Origin: Gemmatimonadaceae bacterium | GTDB taxonomy: Bacteria; Gemmatimonadota; Gemmatimonadetes; Gemmatimonadales; Gemmatimonadaceae | Length of the DNA stretch: 47,247 nt | Assembly (NCBI GenBank): GCA_017881465.1 | Contig: JADGQV010000004.1 | Span: 1-47,247 of the forward strand | Direction of reading: 5' to 3' | In this document: positions 32,092 through 42,239 of the stretch, in pieces | Position numbering within the stretch: position 1 is the first letter of the stretch | How the letters are laid out: each line of letters opens with the position of its first letter | The notes under the pieces: model-generated | Told to the model about the DNA's origin: nothing | Databases searched by the model: none | The model's input: the letters and a program-made list of their open reading frames with translations, nothing else | Position numbers and translations under genes: made by a program

Positions 32092-33065
32092 TGCTCGCGC
32101 CAGATCACTCGAGACGGCAACACCTCAGGGGAGATTCCGATCGGCCTCGCAATCGCGGCGTGATCATCCTTCCGAACGGATTCACGCTGATGAGTCTGTT
32201 CTTCGGAATGTTTGCGATCGTCGCCGCCTCGCGGAGTGAGTTCGATACCGCTGGCCTTTACGTCGTGTTTGCCGGTATCTGTGACGCGCTCGATGGCCGG
32301 GTCGCGCGCGCGACCGGAACGGGGTCGCGTTTCGGATCGGAGCTCGACTCGCTGGTCGATGCCATAGCGTTCGGGCTCGCGCCGGCGATGATCATGTACT
32401 TCGCCGTCCTCAACCGGAATGGCTGGGACTGGATCTTCGCCTTCTTCTTCACTGCCTGCGCGGTGATCAGGCTCGCGCGCTTCAACGTGGAGCAAGCGGG
32501 GCGCGCCAAAAAGTACTTCCATGGTCTTCCCAGCCCCGCCGCCGGAATGACGCTCGCGACGTATTACTGGTTTAGCCAGACGTCGCTTTACAGCCAGACG
32601 ATCCTGGGAGATCTCAATTGGACGACCGGACTCCGCGGATTGATGCTGCTGCTGGCGTTCCTCATGATCAGCAACGTGTCGTACCCCGCGGTTCCGACGA
32701 TCGGATTCAGAAAGATCAGCGAGATACTCGGCACGCTGGTCGTCATCGCCACCTTCATCGGCGTGTTGTTCCTGAGGAAGGAGTTCTACTTCCCGGCGCT
32801 GATCTGCTACGTGTTGTACGGACTGGCCAAGACCGTGATCTTCGGGCTGATGGACAGGCGTCCGCGCGGTGACTCGCCTGTGATCGACGACGACGACGAG
32901 CCCTTGCTGCTCACAGCTGCGGGTGTCGTAGATAGCGGCGAAGCCGCTCGTCAGCGGTCGCACCGCCGGAAAAGAAGGCGCCGCCCGCCCGGTCCCGGCG
33001 AGTCGCCGCACGGCGGACCCGGCAATTTCTCGCCGCCGTCCGGTCCGAGCGGAGGTCAGCCCTGA
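32088..33065 (+). CDS. pssA: CDP-diacylglycerol-serine O-phosphatidyltransferase
   Basis: CDP-alcohol phosphotransferase motif DALDGRVARATGTGSRFGSELDSLVD; polytopic membrane protein. Confidence 0.93.
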   Translation: MMLAPDHSRRQHLRGDSDRPRNRGVIILPNGFTLMSLFFGMFAIVAASRSEFDTAGLYVVFAGICDALDGRVARATGTGSRFGSELDSLVDAIAFGLAPAMIMYFAVLNRNGWDWIFAFFFTACAVIRLARFNVEQAGRAKKYFHGLPSPAAGMTLATYYWFSQTSLYSQTILGDLNWTTGLRGLMLLLAFLMISNVSYPAVPTIGFRKISEILGTLVVIATFIGVLFLRKEFYFPALICYVLYGLAKTVIFGLMDRRPRGDSPVIDDDDEPLLLTAAGVVDSGEAARQRSHRRKRRRRPPGPGESPHGGPGNFSPPSGPSGGQP

Positions 33066-33322
33066 TGGCGAAGTTCCGCATCGCGGTTCACATCACTCCG
33101 CGCAAAGGCCTGCTCGATCCGCAGGGGAACGCAGTGAGAGACGCGCTGCACACGCTCGGATTCAAGGCGGTCAGGGATGTTCACGTGGGGAGGTACATCA
33201 TTGTCGAGACCGACGCCTACGATGCGCTCACCGCGGAAGACACGGTCGCGGACATGTGTGCCAAGCTCCTGGCGAATCCGGTAACGGAAGATTTCGAGAT
33301 CGAATCGGCGGTCCCCGCGTGA
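33065..33322 (+). CDS. purS: Phosphoribosylformylglycinamidine synthase subunit PurS
   Basis: 85 aa; ITPRKGLLDPQGNAVRDALHTLGF; adjacent to purQ and purL. Confidence 0.94.
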   Translation: MAKFRIAVHITPRKGLLDPQGNAVRDALHTLGFKAVRDVHVGRYIIVETDAYDALTAEDTVADMCAKLLANPVTEDFEIESAVPA

Positions 33323-34011
33323 AGTTCGGCATCGTCACCTTCCCCGGCTCCAACTGCGACTACGACGCGTTCCAGGCCGTCACCGACATCCTCGGTGAAG
33401 AAGCGACGTATCTCTGGCACAAGGATCACGACCTTCAGGGATCGGAGGTGATCATCCTGCCGGGCGGTTTCAGCTATGGTGATTACCTCCGCGCCGGCGC
33501 GATCGCCCGCTTCAGCCCGATAATGCAGGAAGTCGCCGCGCACGCGAAGGCAGGCGGCCCTGTGCTCGGGATCTGCAACGGCTTCCAGATCGCGTGCGAG
33601 GCCGGCTTGCTCCCCGGAGCTCTGATGCGGAACCTACATCTTCAGTTCGTTTCCGCCGAGGTTAGGATTCGCGTCGAGAACAGCGACACGATGTTCACGA
33701 ACCTTTACGACCGCGGCGAAATCCTTCGGATGCCGGTGGCTCACGGAGACGGCCGTTACGTTGCGCCCGCCGGTGTTCTCGAAGAGCTCGAGGCCGAGGG
33801 ACGGATTGTCTTCCGATATGCGGACGCCAACGGCAGCATCAGCGCGGACGCCAACCCGAACGGATCCGAGCGCAACATCGCGGGAATCATCAGCGAGGGC
33901 GGAAACGTGCTCGGCATGATGCCCCACCCTGAGCGGGCCTGCAGCGCGCTGCTCGGCTCCAGCGACGGGGTGCGCCTGCTCGAGTCGATCCTCGCCAGAG
34001 TGGCCGCCTGA
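33319..34011 (+). CDS. purQ: Phosphoribosylformylglycinamidine synthase subunit PurQ
   Basis: [42 protein letters not shown] and MPHPERA. GTG start at 33319 overlaps the purS stop. Confidence 0.96.
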   Translation: MKFGIVTFPGSNCDYDAFQAVTDILGEEATYLWHKDHDLQGSEVIILPGGFSYGDYLRAGAIARFSPIMQEVAAHAKAGGPVLGICNGFQIACEAGLLPGALMRNLHLQFVSAEVRIRVENSDTMFTNLYDRGEILRMPVAHGDGRYVAPAGVLEELEAEGRIVFRYADANGSISADANPNGSERNIAGIISEGGNVLGMMPHPERACSALLGSSDGVRLLESILARVAA

Positions 34012-36317
34012 TGTCCGACGTGAGACCCCGGCCCGGGGATCCAGTGATCACTCCGGCGCTCATCGCGGAGCACGGCCTGACGAAGCAGGAATACGAGCGA
34101 CTGGTCGGAATGCTCGGTCGCACACCTACCTTCACCGAGCTCGGGATCATCAGCGCTCTGTGGAGCGAGCACTGCTCCTACAAGCACTCGCGCCCCATTC
34201 TGAAAACACTGCCGACCACTGCGCCGTATGTGCTGCAGGGTCCCGGCGAAAACGCCGGCGTGATATCGATCGGGGACGGCCTTGCGGTGGCGTTCAAGAT
34301 CGAGTCGCACAACCATCCCTCGGCGGTCGAGCCGTACCAGGGAGCGGCGACGGGGGTCGGTGGAATTCTGCGCGACGTCTTCACCATGGGAGCGCGTCCG
34401 ATCGCGATGCTCAACTCGCTCCGGTTTGGGAGCCTCGACGATCCGCGGGTGCGGTATCTCTTCTCCGGAGTCGTGAGGGGAATCGGCGACTACGGCAATT
34501 GCGTCGGAATTCCGACGGTCGCTGGCGAGATCGTTTTCGATCCTGCGTACGCCAACAATCCGCTTGTCAACGCGATGTGTGTAGGCCTCCTCCACGAGGA
34601 GGATCTCATTCGTGCCAAGGCCGAGGGCGTCGGCAATCCGATCATGGCTGTTGGGGCGCGCACCGGGCGTGATGGCATTCACGGGGCGTCGTTCGCGTCC
34701 GAGGATCTCTCCGAGGCGAGCGATGCGAAGCGACCCCGCATTCAGGTAGGAGATCCTTTTACCGAGAAGCTTCTGCTCGAAGCGAGCCTCGAGCTGATCA
34801 AGAGCGGACACATCGTGGCGATTCAGGACATGGGCGCCGCGGGTCTGACGTCGTCGTCGGCGGAGATGGCTGAGCGCGGGGATGTCGGCGTGACGATAGA
34901 TGTCACCAAGGTTCCGACGCGCGAAAGCGGAATGTCGCCGTACGAGATCCTGCTGAGCGAATCGCAGGAGCGGATGCTGGTCGTCGCGAAGAAAGGACGC
35001 GAGGACGCGGTTCGCGGCATTCTCGCCAAATGGGATCTGACCGCGGCCGTGATCGGAGAGGTCATCGCCGAGCCGGTGTACAGAGTGACCGAGGGAGACA
35101 GAGTCGTAGCCGAGTTTCCGGGGTCGAGACTCGTGACGGATTGCCCGAGCTATTCGCCAGACGCGCGGGAGTCGAGCGCGATCGCGGATCTGCGGGCGGC
35201 GGATCCTTTCGCGATCCCCGAGCGGCCGGAAGAAAGGGATCCTGCCTGGACTCTCGAGCAGCTTCTCTCGGCTCCCACGATCGCGAGCAAGGCGTGGGCG
35301 TACCGGCAGTACGATTCCACCGTGCGGACCAATACCGTCATTGGCCCGGGCGGAGATGCCGCCGTTCTTCGCGTCAGAGGGACGAACAAGGCCATCGCGG
35401 TGAAGACCGACTGCAACGGGCGATACGTCTATCTCGATCCGCGCGTGGGCGGACGCATTGCCGTGGCGGAAGCCGCGCGCAACGTCGCCTGCACCGGCGC
35501 GCGCCCCATGGCAATCACCAACTGTCTCAACTTCGGAAATCCGACCCGCCCGGAAGTCTTCTACCAGCTCAAGGAAGCCGTGGCGGGAATGGGAGAGGCG
35601 TGTCGCGCGCTCGGGACTCCGGTGACCGGGGGAAACGTTTCTCTGTACAATGAGAGTCCGTCCGGCGCCGTGTATCCAACGCCGGTAATCGGAATGGTCG
35701 GACTGATCGACGACCTGTCGCACATAACGCGCGCAACGTTCCAGCGGGACGGCGACGCGATCCTTCTGCTCGGCGAGCTCGGCGGCGAGCTCGGCGGCAG
35801 CGAATATCTCGCCACGATTCACGGGAAGGTGCTTGGAGCGCCACCGCGGTGCGACGTCGAGCGGGAAAAGGCGCTGATCGACGCGTTGCTCGAAGCGATC
35901 CGCGCCGGCGTGGTCAGCTCCGCCCACGATTGCAGTGACGGCGGACTCGCGGTCGCGCTGTCGGAATGCTGCATTGCCAATCCCGAAGGCGTGAGCGGCG
36001 CGGAAATCGATCTATCGAGTCATTCGGCTCTCCAGGATCGCGCGATTCTGTTCGGCGAAAGCCAGGGACGCATAGTCGTATCGAGCCCGGCTCCCGAGCG
36101 TGTGATCGAGATCGCCGCAAAGGCGGGAGTTCCCTGCGCGCGGATCGGCAGAGTGCTACGCGAATCGGATACGCTCGCCATCAAGCTGCCGAAGAGATCG
36201 ATGCGTAGCCCGCTCGCGCGTCTCCGTCGCGCCTATCACGAGACCATCCCGGGAATTATGGCGCGCACGCCCGAGCACGCGACCTTCGACGAGCTGGCTC
36301 CCGTGGCGGCTCACTGA
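34011..36317 (+). CDS. purL: Phosphoribosylformylglycinamidine synthase subunit PurL
   Basis: [34 protein letters not shown] and [16 protein letters not shown]. Confidence 0.97.
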   Translation: MSDVRPRPGDPVITPALIAEHGLTKQEYERLVGMLGRTPTFTELGIISALWSEHCSYKHSRPILKTLPTTAPYVLQGPGENAGVISIGDGLAVAFKIESHNHPSAVEPYQGAATGVGGILRDVFTMGARPIAMLNSLRFGSLDDPRVRYLFSGVVRGIGDYGNCVGIPTVAGEIVFDPAYANNPLVNAMCVGLLHEEDLIRAKAEGVGNPIMAVGARTGRDGIHGASFASEDLSEASDAKRPRIQVGDPFTEKLLLEASLELIKSGHIVAIQDMGAAGLTSSSAEMAERGDVGVTIDVTKVPTRESGMSPYEILLSESQERMLVVAKKGREDAVRGILAKWDLTAAVIGEVIAEPVYRVTEGDRVVAEFPGSRLVTDCPSYSPDARESSAIADLRAADPFAIPERPEERDPAWTLEQLLSAPTIASKAWAYRQYDSTVRTNTVIGPGGDAAVLRVRGTNKAIAVKTDCNGRYVYLDPRVGGRIAVAEAARNVACTGARPMAITNCLNFGNPTRPEVFYQLKEAVAGMGEACRALGTPVTGGNVSLYNESPSGAVYPTPVIGMVGLIDDLSHITRATFQRDGDAILLLGELGGELGGSEYLATIHGKVLGAPPRCDVEREKALIDALLEAIRAGVVSSAHDCSDGGLAVALSECCIANPEGVSGAEIDLSSHSALQDRAILFGESQGRIVVSSPAPERVIEIAAKAGVPCARIGRVLRESDTLAIKLPKRSMRSPLARLRRAYHETIPGIMARTPEHATFDELAPVAAH

Positions 36318-36318
36318 T

Positions 36319-37701
36319 ATGTGCGGAATCTTCGGGATCTACGGTGCGGAAAACGCGGCGGCGCTGACGCACCTCGGCCTGTACTCGCTTCAGCATCGCG
36401 GACAGGAATCGTCGGGCATCGTTGCCGTCGATCGTGAGCAGGGCGCGAGAGCGATCAAGAGAATGGGTCTCGTATCCGATGCGTTCGCCGTGTCCGACGT
36501 CCAGACGCTGCGCGGTGGCATCGCGATCGGTCACACGCGCTACAGCACCGCCGGCTCTTCCACCATCGAGAACGCTCAGCCCATGCTCGCGCGGTTTCGC
36601 GACGGGCACATCGGCCTCGCCCACAACGGAAACCTGACGAACGCCAGCGAGCTACGCCGCGAGCTCGAGGACGCCGGCTCGATCTTCACTACGACGATGG
36701 ATTCCGAAGTCCTCGTACACAGGATGGCACGTTCATCTTCAGTCAAGCCGGAACATAGGCTCGCGGATGCGCTGAAGGGCGTAGAGGGAGCCTACTGTCT
36801 CACGGTCATCGTTGGAAACACGCTATTGGCGGCGCGCGATCCGCGCGGGTGGCGGCCCCTGGTGATGGGCAAGCTCGGCGACGCTACGGTCTTCGCGTCG
36901 GAAAGCTGCGCTCTCGATCTCCTTGGCGCGACGCTCGAGCGTGAGGTGGAGCGCGGCGAGATCATAGCCATCGATGAGAGCGGGATGCGTTCGATCTTTC
37001 CACTCGAGAAGCTGGATTCGAAAAAGTGCGTCTTCGAGTACGTCTACTTCTCGCGTCCCGACAGCCAGGTATTTGGCGGCTCGGTGGATAGGGCGCGACG
37101 AGAGTTGGGTCGCCGTCTGGCGCGCGACTTCCCCGCCCCGACGGCGGATCTCGTCTTCAGCGTCCCCGATTCCTCCAACTCGGCGGCGCTCGGTTTCGCC
37201 GAAGAGTCGGGGCTGCCGCTCGAGCTGGCGCTGATTCGAAATCACTACGTCGGACGGACATTCCTTCAGCCAACCCAGGCCGGACGCGACGCGAAGGTCA
37301 AAGTGAAGTACAACGCGGTTCGCGAAGTGCTCCGTGACAAGAGCGTGGTGATGGTGGACGACTCCATCGTTCGCGGCACGACTACGCGTGGCCTCGTGAA
37401 CATGGTCCGCGCCGCGGGGGCGAGAGAGGTGCATCTCCGCGTCAGCTCGTCGCCGGTCACAGGGCCGTGCTACTATGGCATCGATACGCCGACTCGTGAG
37501 GAGCTGATCGCGGCCAACATGAGCATTGACGAGATCACGACCGCGGTGGGCGCCGATACGCTCGGATACCTCACGCTTGACGGGATGCTCGAATCGGTGC
37601 CTGGTGGCCCATCGGGGTTCTGTCACGCCTGCTTCTCCGGCGACTACCCCACGCCCCCGCCTGCCGACCCGGAGAAGCTCCGCTTCGGCTGTGGCTGCTG
37701 A
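36319..37701 (+). CDS. purF: Amidophosphoribosyltransferase
   Basis: MCGIFGIYG, LQHRGQESSGI, VVMVDDSIVRGTT and C-terminal CHACFSGDYP. Confidence 0.97.
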   Translation: MCGIFGIYGAENAAALTHLGLYSLQHRGQESSGIVAVDREQGARAIKRMGLVSDAFAVSDVQTLRGGIAIGHTRYSTAGSSTIENAQPMLARFRDGHIGLAHNGNLTNASELRRELEDAGSIFTTTMDSEVLVHRMARSSSVKPEHRLADALKGVEGAYCLTVIVGNTLLAARDPRGWRPLVMGKLGDATVFASESCALDLLGATLEREVERGEIIAIDESGMRSIFPLEKLDSKKCVFEYVYFSRPDSQVFGGSVDRARRELGRRLARDFPAPTADLVFSVPDSSNSAALGFAEESGLPLELALIRNHYVGRTFLQPTQAGRDAKVKVKYNAVREVLRDKSVVMVDDSIVRGTTTRGLVNMVRAAGAREVHLRVSSSPVTGPCYYGIDTPTREELIAANMSIDEITTAVGADTLGYLTLDGMLESVPGGPSGFCHACFSGDYPTPPPADPEKLRFGCGC

Positions 37702-37706
37702 CGTCC

Positions 37707-40370
37707 ATGGCGCAGTCGGTTTTCTTCTTCGGCAATGGGTCCGCCGAGGGTACGCGGGACATGAGGAGCATCCTCGGCGGCAAGGGTGCGGACCTCGCCG
37801 AGATGACGAATCTCGGCGTTGCAGTTCCGGCCGGATTGACGATCGCATGCAGCGAATGCATCGAGTACCTCAATAGCGGAAGATATTCCGACAAGCTCCG
37901 CGCCGAGGTCGAGGGAAACGTCGAACGGCTGGAGAAGGTCACGGGCAAGAAGCTGGGGGATCCGAAAAATCCGCTTCTCGTCTCCGTAAGATCAGGAGCG
38001 CCTGTCTCCATGCCGGGGATGATGGAAACGATCCTCAACCTAGGTCTCAACGATCGCGCCGTAACTGCGCTGGCCGAGCAGAGCCAGAATGCGCGATTCG
38101 CGTACGACTCCTTTCGTCGCTTCATCCAGATGTACTCGGACGTCGTGCTCGGAATCTCGATCCAGGACTTCGAGCACCTTCTGAAAGCGAAGCGGATGAC
38201 CGCAGGCGCAAGCTCCGACGCCGATCTTGGGGAAAACGATCTGAGACACCTGGTCGAGGAATACAAGGCGCTCGTGCGGAATCGGACGGGCGCCGACTTC
38301 CCGCGCGATCCGGTGGTGCAGCTCTGGGGTGCGATCGAAGCCGTCTGGAAATCCTGGACGCTCAAAAAGGCGAAAGACTACCGCCGGGTCAACGGAATCC
38401 CCGAGGACCTCGGGACCGGGGTCAGTGTCGTCGCAATGGTGTTCGGCAATCTTGGGGAGGACTCCGGAACCGGCGTCGCGTTTACGCGCAATCCGTCGAC
38501 CGGAGAGCGGCGCTTCTACGGTGAGTTCCTCGTCAACGCGCAGGGCGAGGATGTGGTTTCCGGACTCCGCACTCCGCTCGACATTGACGAGATGGCGAAG
38601 AAGTTCCCCGGCGCTTACAACGAGTTGATGGATACCCAGGAGCGGCTCGAGCGGCATTACCGGGAAATGCAGGACCTCGAATTCACCGTCGAGCGCGGCA
38701 AGCTGTATCTCCTGCAGACGCGCACCGGCAAGCGCACCGCCGCCGCCGCCGTGCGCATCGCGCACGACATGGTGAGCGAAGGATTGATCGACAAGATCGA
38801 AGCCGTGCGACGAGTTCCGGCCGCGCACCTCGGCCAGCTGCTGCACCCGATCATCGACCCATCGATTCGCGCCACGCCTCTCTGCCTCGGTCTTCCCGCG
38901 AGTCCAGGAGCGGCCAGTGGGCGCGCGGTGTTCGATCCCGACACCGCCGAGCAGCGCGCGCACGCCGGCGAGAGCGTGATTCTCGTCCGCGATGAGACCA
39001 CGCCGGAGGATTTCCACGGCATCGTCGCGGCGCGCGCAGTTCTCACCGCACGTGGCGGCATGACGAGCCACGCCGCCGTCGTCGCGCGGGGAATGGGAAA
39101 ATGCGCGATCGTCGGCTGCAAGGACATACAGCTCGATCTGGACCGGAAATCCTTTAGCGTCAACGGGACCGAGGTCGCAGAGGGCGACTGGCTGACACTC
39201 GACGGCGCAACGGGCCGCGTCTTCGCGGGCGATCTGGCGACGATCCCGAGCGAGGTGGTGCGCGTGACGAACGGGACTCTCGCTCGCGCTCAGGCACCCC
39301 TCTACCAGTCGTACGCCGAGCTGCTCGGCTGGGCCGACGAGGTTCGCACCCTCCGTGTGCGCGCCAACGCCGACACTCCTCGCGACGCGCGCATCGCGCG
39401 CAGCTTTGGCGCCGAAGGCATCGGCTTGTGCAGAACCGAGCACATGTTCTTCGAAGGCGACCGGATCACGGCGATGCGCGAGATGATCGTCGCGCGCGAG
39501 GAGGCTGGGCGCAGACGCGCACTCAAGAAGTTGCTGCCAATGCAGCGCGCGGATTTCGAGGGAATCTTCGAGGCGATGGACGGACTGCCGGTCACAATCC
39601 GGCTGCTGGACCCGCCCTTGCACGAGTTTCTTCCGCACGGGGGAGAGGAGGCCAAGCTCCTTGCTCGCACTCTCGACATCCCCCGCGCCGACCTGAATCG
39701 CATCATAGAGTCTCTTCGTGAGACAAATCCCATGCTCGGGCACCGCGGCTGCAGGCTCGGGATTTCTTACCCGGAGATTACAGAAATGCAGGGACGGGCG
39801 ATTCTCGAAGCGGCGGTGCGCGCGATGCGGCGCGGCATCGTGGTCAAGCCGGAGATCATGATTCCGCTCGTCGCGACGGTGAAGGAGTTCGACAATCAGC
39901 GCGCGATCATAGAGGACGTGGCCGAGCGCGTGCTCGGCGCAATGGGAGAAAAGATTCCGTATTTGGTTGGAACGATGATCGAGCTACCGCGCGCCGCGCT
40001 CACCGCTGGACAAATCGCGCAGTCCGCCGAATTCTTCTCATTTGGAACAAATGACCTGACGCAGACTACACTAGGGCTCAGCCGCGACGATGCGGGCCGG
40101 TTCCTTCCCTCTTACATTGATCGGGGTATTTTTCCAGACGATCCATTCCAGGTGCTTGACACCGAAGGGGTGGGTAGACTCGTAGGGATCGCTGTTGAGG
40201 ATGGACGACGAGTTCGTCCTAAGATCAAGCTGGGGATATGCGGGGAGCACGGCGGAGAGCCGCGCTCCATTTCTTTCTTTCATTCGCTCGGTCTCGATTA
40301 TGTATCGTGCTCACCATTCAGAGTTCCAATCGCGCGCTTAGCCGCTGCACATGCCGCTCTTGACGCGTAA
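37707..40370 (+). CDS. ppdK: Pyruvate, phosphate dikinase
   Basis: GGKGADLAEMTNLGVAVPAG, GGMTSHAAVVARGMGK and GIGLCRTEHMFF; 887 aa. Confidence 0.97.
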   Translation: MAQSVFFFGNGSAEGTRDMRSILGGKGADLAEMTNLGVAVPAGLTIACSECIEYLNSGRYSDKLRAEVEGNVERLEKVTGKKLGDPKNPLLVSVRSGAPVSMPGMMETILNLGLNDRAVTALAEQSQNARFAYDSFRRFIQMYSDVVLGISIQDFEHLLKAKRMTAGASSDADLGENDLRHLVEEYKALVRNRTGADFPRDPVVQLWGAIEAVWKSWTLKKAKDYRRVNGIPEDLGTGVSVVAMVFGNLGEDSGTGVAFTRNPSTGERRFYGEFLVNAQGEDVVSGLRTPLDIDEMAKKFPGAYNELMDTQERLERHYREMQDLEFTVERGKLYLLQTRTGKRTAAAAVRIAHDMVSEGLIDKIEAVRRVPAAHLGQLLHPIIDPSIRATPLCLGLPASPGAASGRAVFDPDTAEQRAHAGESVILVRDETTPEDFHGIVAARAVLTARGGMTSHAAVVARGMGKCAIVGCKDIQLDLDRKSFSVNGTEVAEGDWLTLDGATGRVFAGDLATIPSEVVRVTNGTLARAQAPLYQSYAELLGWADEVRTLRVRANADTPRDARIARSFGAEGIGLCRTEHMFFEGDRITAMREMIVAREEAGRRRALKKLLPMQRADFEGIFEAMDGLPVTIRLLDPPLHEFLPHGGEEAKLLARTLDIPRADLNRIIESLRETNPMLGHRGCRLGISYPEITEMQGRAILEAAVRAMRRGIVVKPEIMIPLVATVKEFDNQRAIIEDVAERVLGAMGEKIPYLVGTMIELPRAALTAGQIAQSAEFFSFGTNDLTQTTLGLSRDDAGRFLPSYIDRGIFPDDPFQVLDTEGVGRLVGIAVEDGRRVRPKIKLGICGEHGGEPRSISFFHSLGLDYVSCSPFRVPIARLAAAHAALDA

Positions 40371-41553
40371 GCTCGCGCACTCGCGCCGCATCGAGCTGAT
40401 GCCGGCGGGATCGCTCCCGATGGCGCGCAACCAGCATGCGCGCCCGCTCAGAATAGCTCTCGTCACGGAGTACTACTACCCGCACCTCGGCGGCATCTGC
40501 GAGCACGTACACTTCTTCGCCCGCGAAGCGCGCCGCTACGGACACCACGTCGACATCATCACCTCGAACATGCCCGGCGCGCGGGAGGAGCCCCACGTCA
40601 TTCGCATCGGCAGGAGCCAGCCGGTGTACGCGAATGGATCGCAGGCGCGATTTACGTGGGGACTCGAGCTGAGAAAGAACCTGCGCCGCGTATTCAGCCT
40701 CGGGCAGTACGACATCATTCACGTCCACTCCCCGCTCAGCCCCGTTCTTCCGGTCATGGCGATCGAGGAAGCAGACTGCCCGGTCGTCGGGACCTTTCAC
40801 ACTTATTTCGATCGGTCGATGGCCTACGCCATCGGGAACCGATACTTCCAGAAGCGACTCGATCAGCTCCACGCGGCAATCGCGGTGTCGCACTCGACGA
40901 CGATAGCACTCAATCGATACTTCGAGGCGAACTGGACGATCATCCCCAACGGAATCGACACCGATGTCTTCAACCCGCACGCTCCCCGCCCCGCCGCTCT
41001 GCGCACCGATGTTCCCGTCATTCTCTTCCTCGGAAGATTCGATCCCCGCAACGGCCTCACCACTCTCATAGAATCTTTCCAGAAGGTCCGCGGCAGAAAC
41101 CGCCAGGCTCAGCTCGTGGTCGTCGGCGATGGCCCGCTCCGCAAGCACTACTACCGCGCCGCCGGGGGCGATCCCGACATCACCTTCGTAGGCTCAGTCC
41201 TCGGAGAGCGCCCCGGCTATTACGCGCACAGCGCGATGTACGCCTGCCCCACCACCAAGGCATCATTCGGAATTACCCTCCTCGAATCGATGGCGTGCGA
41301 GACGCCGGTCGTCTGCTCCGACATCTATGGCTTCCGGGATGTGGTAAAACACGAGCGGGAGGCACTAATGGTGCACTGTGGTGACACGGAGGCTCTCGCG
41401 GACGCCCTGGTGAGGCTGCTGGACGACGAAACCTTGAGGGCCAGACTCGGAAAGCAAGGCCGGCAGGAGGCGGAACAGTACTCCTGGGCCAAAGTGACCG
41501 AGGCTGTGCTCGACATCTACACAGCCGTACTGGGACGGGCTACACGCGAATGA
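40351..41553 (+). CDS. GT4-family glycosyltransferase (PimA-like)
   Basis: VTEYYYPHLGGICEHVHFFAREARRYGH, IPNGIDTDVFNP and KASFGITLLESMACETPVVCSD. Confidence 0.92.
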   Translation: MPLLTRKLAHSRRIELMPAGSLPMARNQHARPLRIALVTEYYYPHLGGICEHVHFFAREARRYGHHVDIITSNMPGAREEPHVIRIGRSQPVYANGSQARFTWGLELRKNLRRVFSLGQYDIIHVHSPLSPVLPVMAIEEADCPVVGTFHTYFDRSMAYAIGNRYFQKRLDQLHAAIAVSHSTTIALNRYFEANWTIIPNGIDTDVFNPHAPRPAALRTDVPVILFLGRFDPRNGLTTLIESFQKVRGRNRQAQLVVVGDGPLRKHYYRAAGGDPDITFVGSVLGERPGYYAHSAMYACPTTKASFGITLLESMACETPVVCSDIYGFRDVVKHEREALMVHCGDTEALADALVRLLDDETLRARLGKQGRQEAEQYSWAKVTEAVLDIYTAVLGRATRE

Positions 41554-42239
41554 TCGGGTATGCAGCTCTGGGAGTGTCGGTGATAGGCGGAGCGGTGCAC
41601 GGTGCTTTCCACCGCAACAGTCCGCTGTTCGGCCGCGCGCTGGGCAGAATTTCCGGCGACAGGAAAGTTGTGGCGTTGACGTTTGACGATGGGCCGAACC
41701 CCGATGCGACGCCGCTGATTCTCGACACGCTCGCCGAGAAGGGAGTGCAGGCAACTTTCTTCGTGCTGGGGAGTCACGCGGAGCGCTGGCCCGAGCTCGT
41801 TCGACGCATGTCGCAGGAAGGCCACCAGCTCGGCAATCACGGCTACTTCCACCGCAAGCTGCAGTTCAAGAGCCCGTTCTACGTGAGCCGCGACATTCGC
41901 CTCGGAATTCGAGCGATCAAGCGCGCGGGCGCTCCCGCACCCCGGTACTTCCGCGCTCCTCACGGCTTTCGGAGTCCCTGGACGACTCCGATCGCGCGCT
42001 CCTATGGCGAGCGCACAGTCGGCTGGTCACTCGGCGTCTGGGACAGCGATCGCCCGGGAGTCGACGAGATCGTGCGGCGCACGCTCGAAGGAGTTTCTCC
42101 GGGCTCGATCGTGCTGCTGCACGACGGCGACGGCTACAACCCGGACGGCGACCGGATGCAGACAGCGGCTGCTCTCCCGCATATCATCGACCGCCTGAAA
42201 GAACAGGGCTACGAGTTCGCGACTCTGCCCACTGAATGA
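41550..42239 (+). CDS. Polysaccharide deacetylase (NodB domain)
   Basis: VALTFDDGPNPDATPLILDTLAEKGVQATFFVLG, GNHGYFHRKL and SIVLLHDGDG. Confidence 0.93.
   Translation: MIGYAALGVSVIGGAVHGAFHRNSPLFGRALGRISGDRKVVALTFDDGPNPDATPLILDTLAEKGVQATFFVLGSHAERWPELVRRMSQEGHQLGNHGYFHRKLQFKSPFYVSRDIRLGIRAIKRAGAPAPRYFRAPHGFRSPWTTPIARSYGERTVGWSLGVWDSDRPGVDEIVRRTLEGVSPGSIVLLHDGDGYNPDGDRMQTAAALPHIIDRLKEQGYEFATLPTE

Noticed and set aside
35765-35800. Short tandem repeat GGCGAGCTCGGC in purL
   Set aside because: Encodes [10 protein letters not shown] inside a normal PurL; too short and in frame, so probably ordinary sequence.
33756-35927. 723-aa minus-strand ORF opposite purL
   Set aside because: Antisense to well-supported purQ/purL; composition typical of a codon-bias shadow ORF.
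38040-39743. 567-aa minus-strand ORF opposite ppdK
   Set aside because: Antisense to a full-length PPDK; no family motifs.
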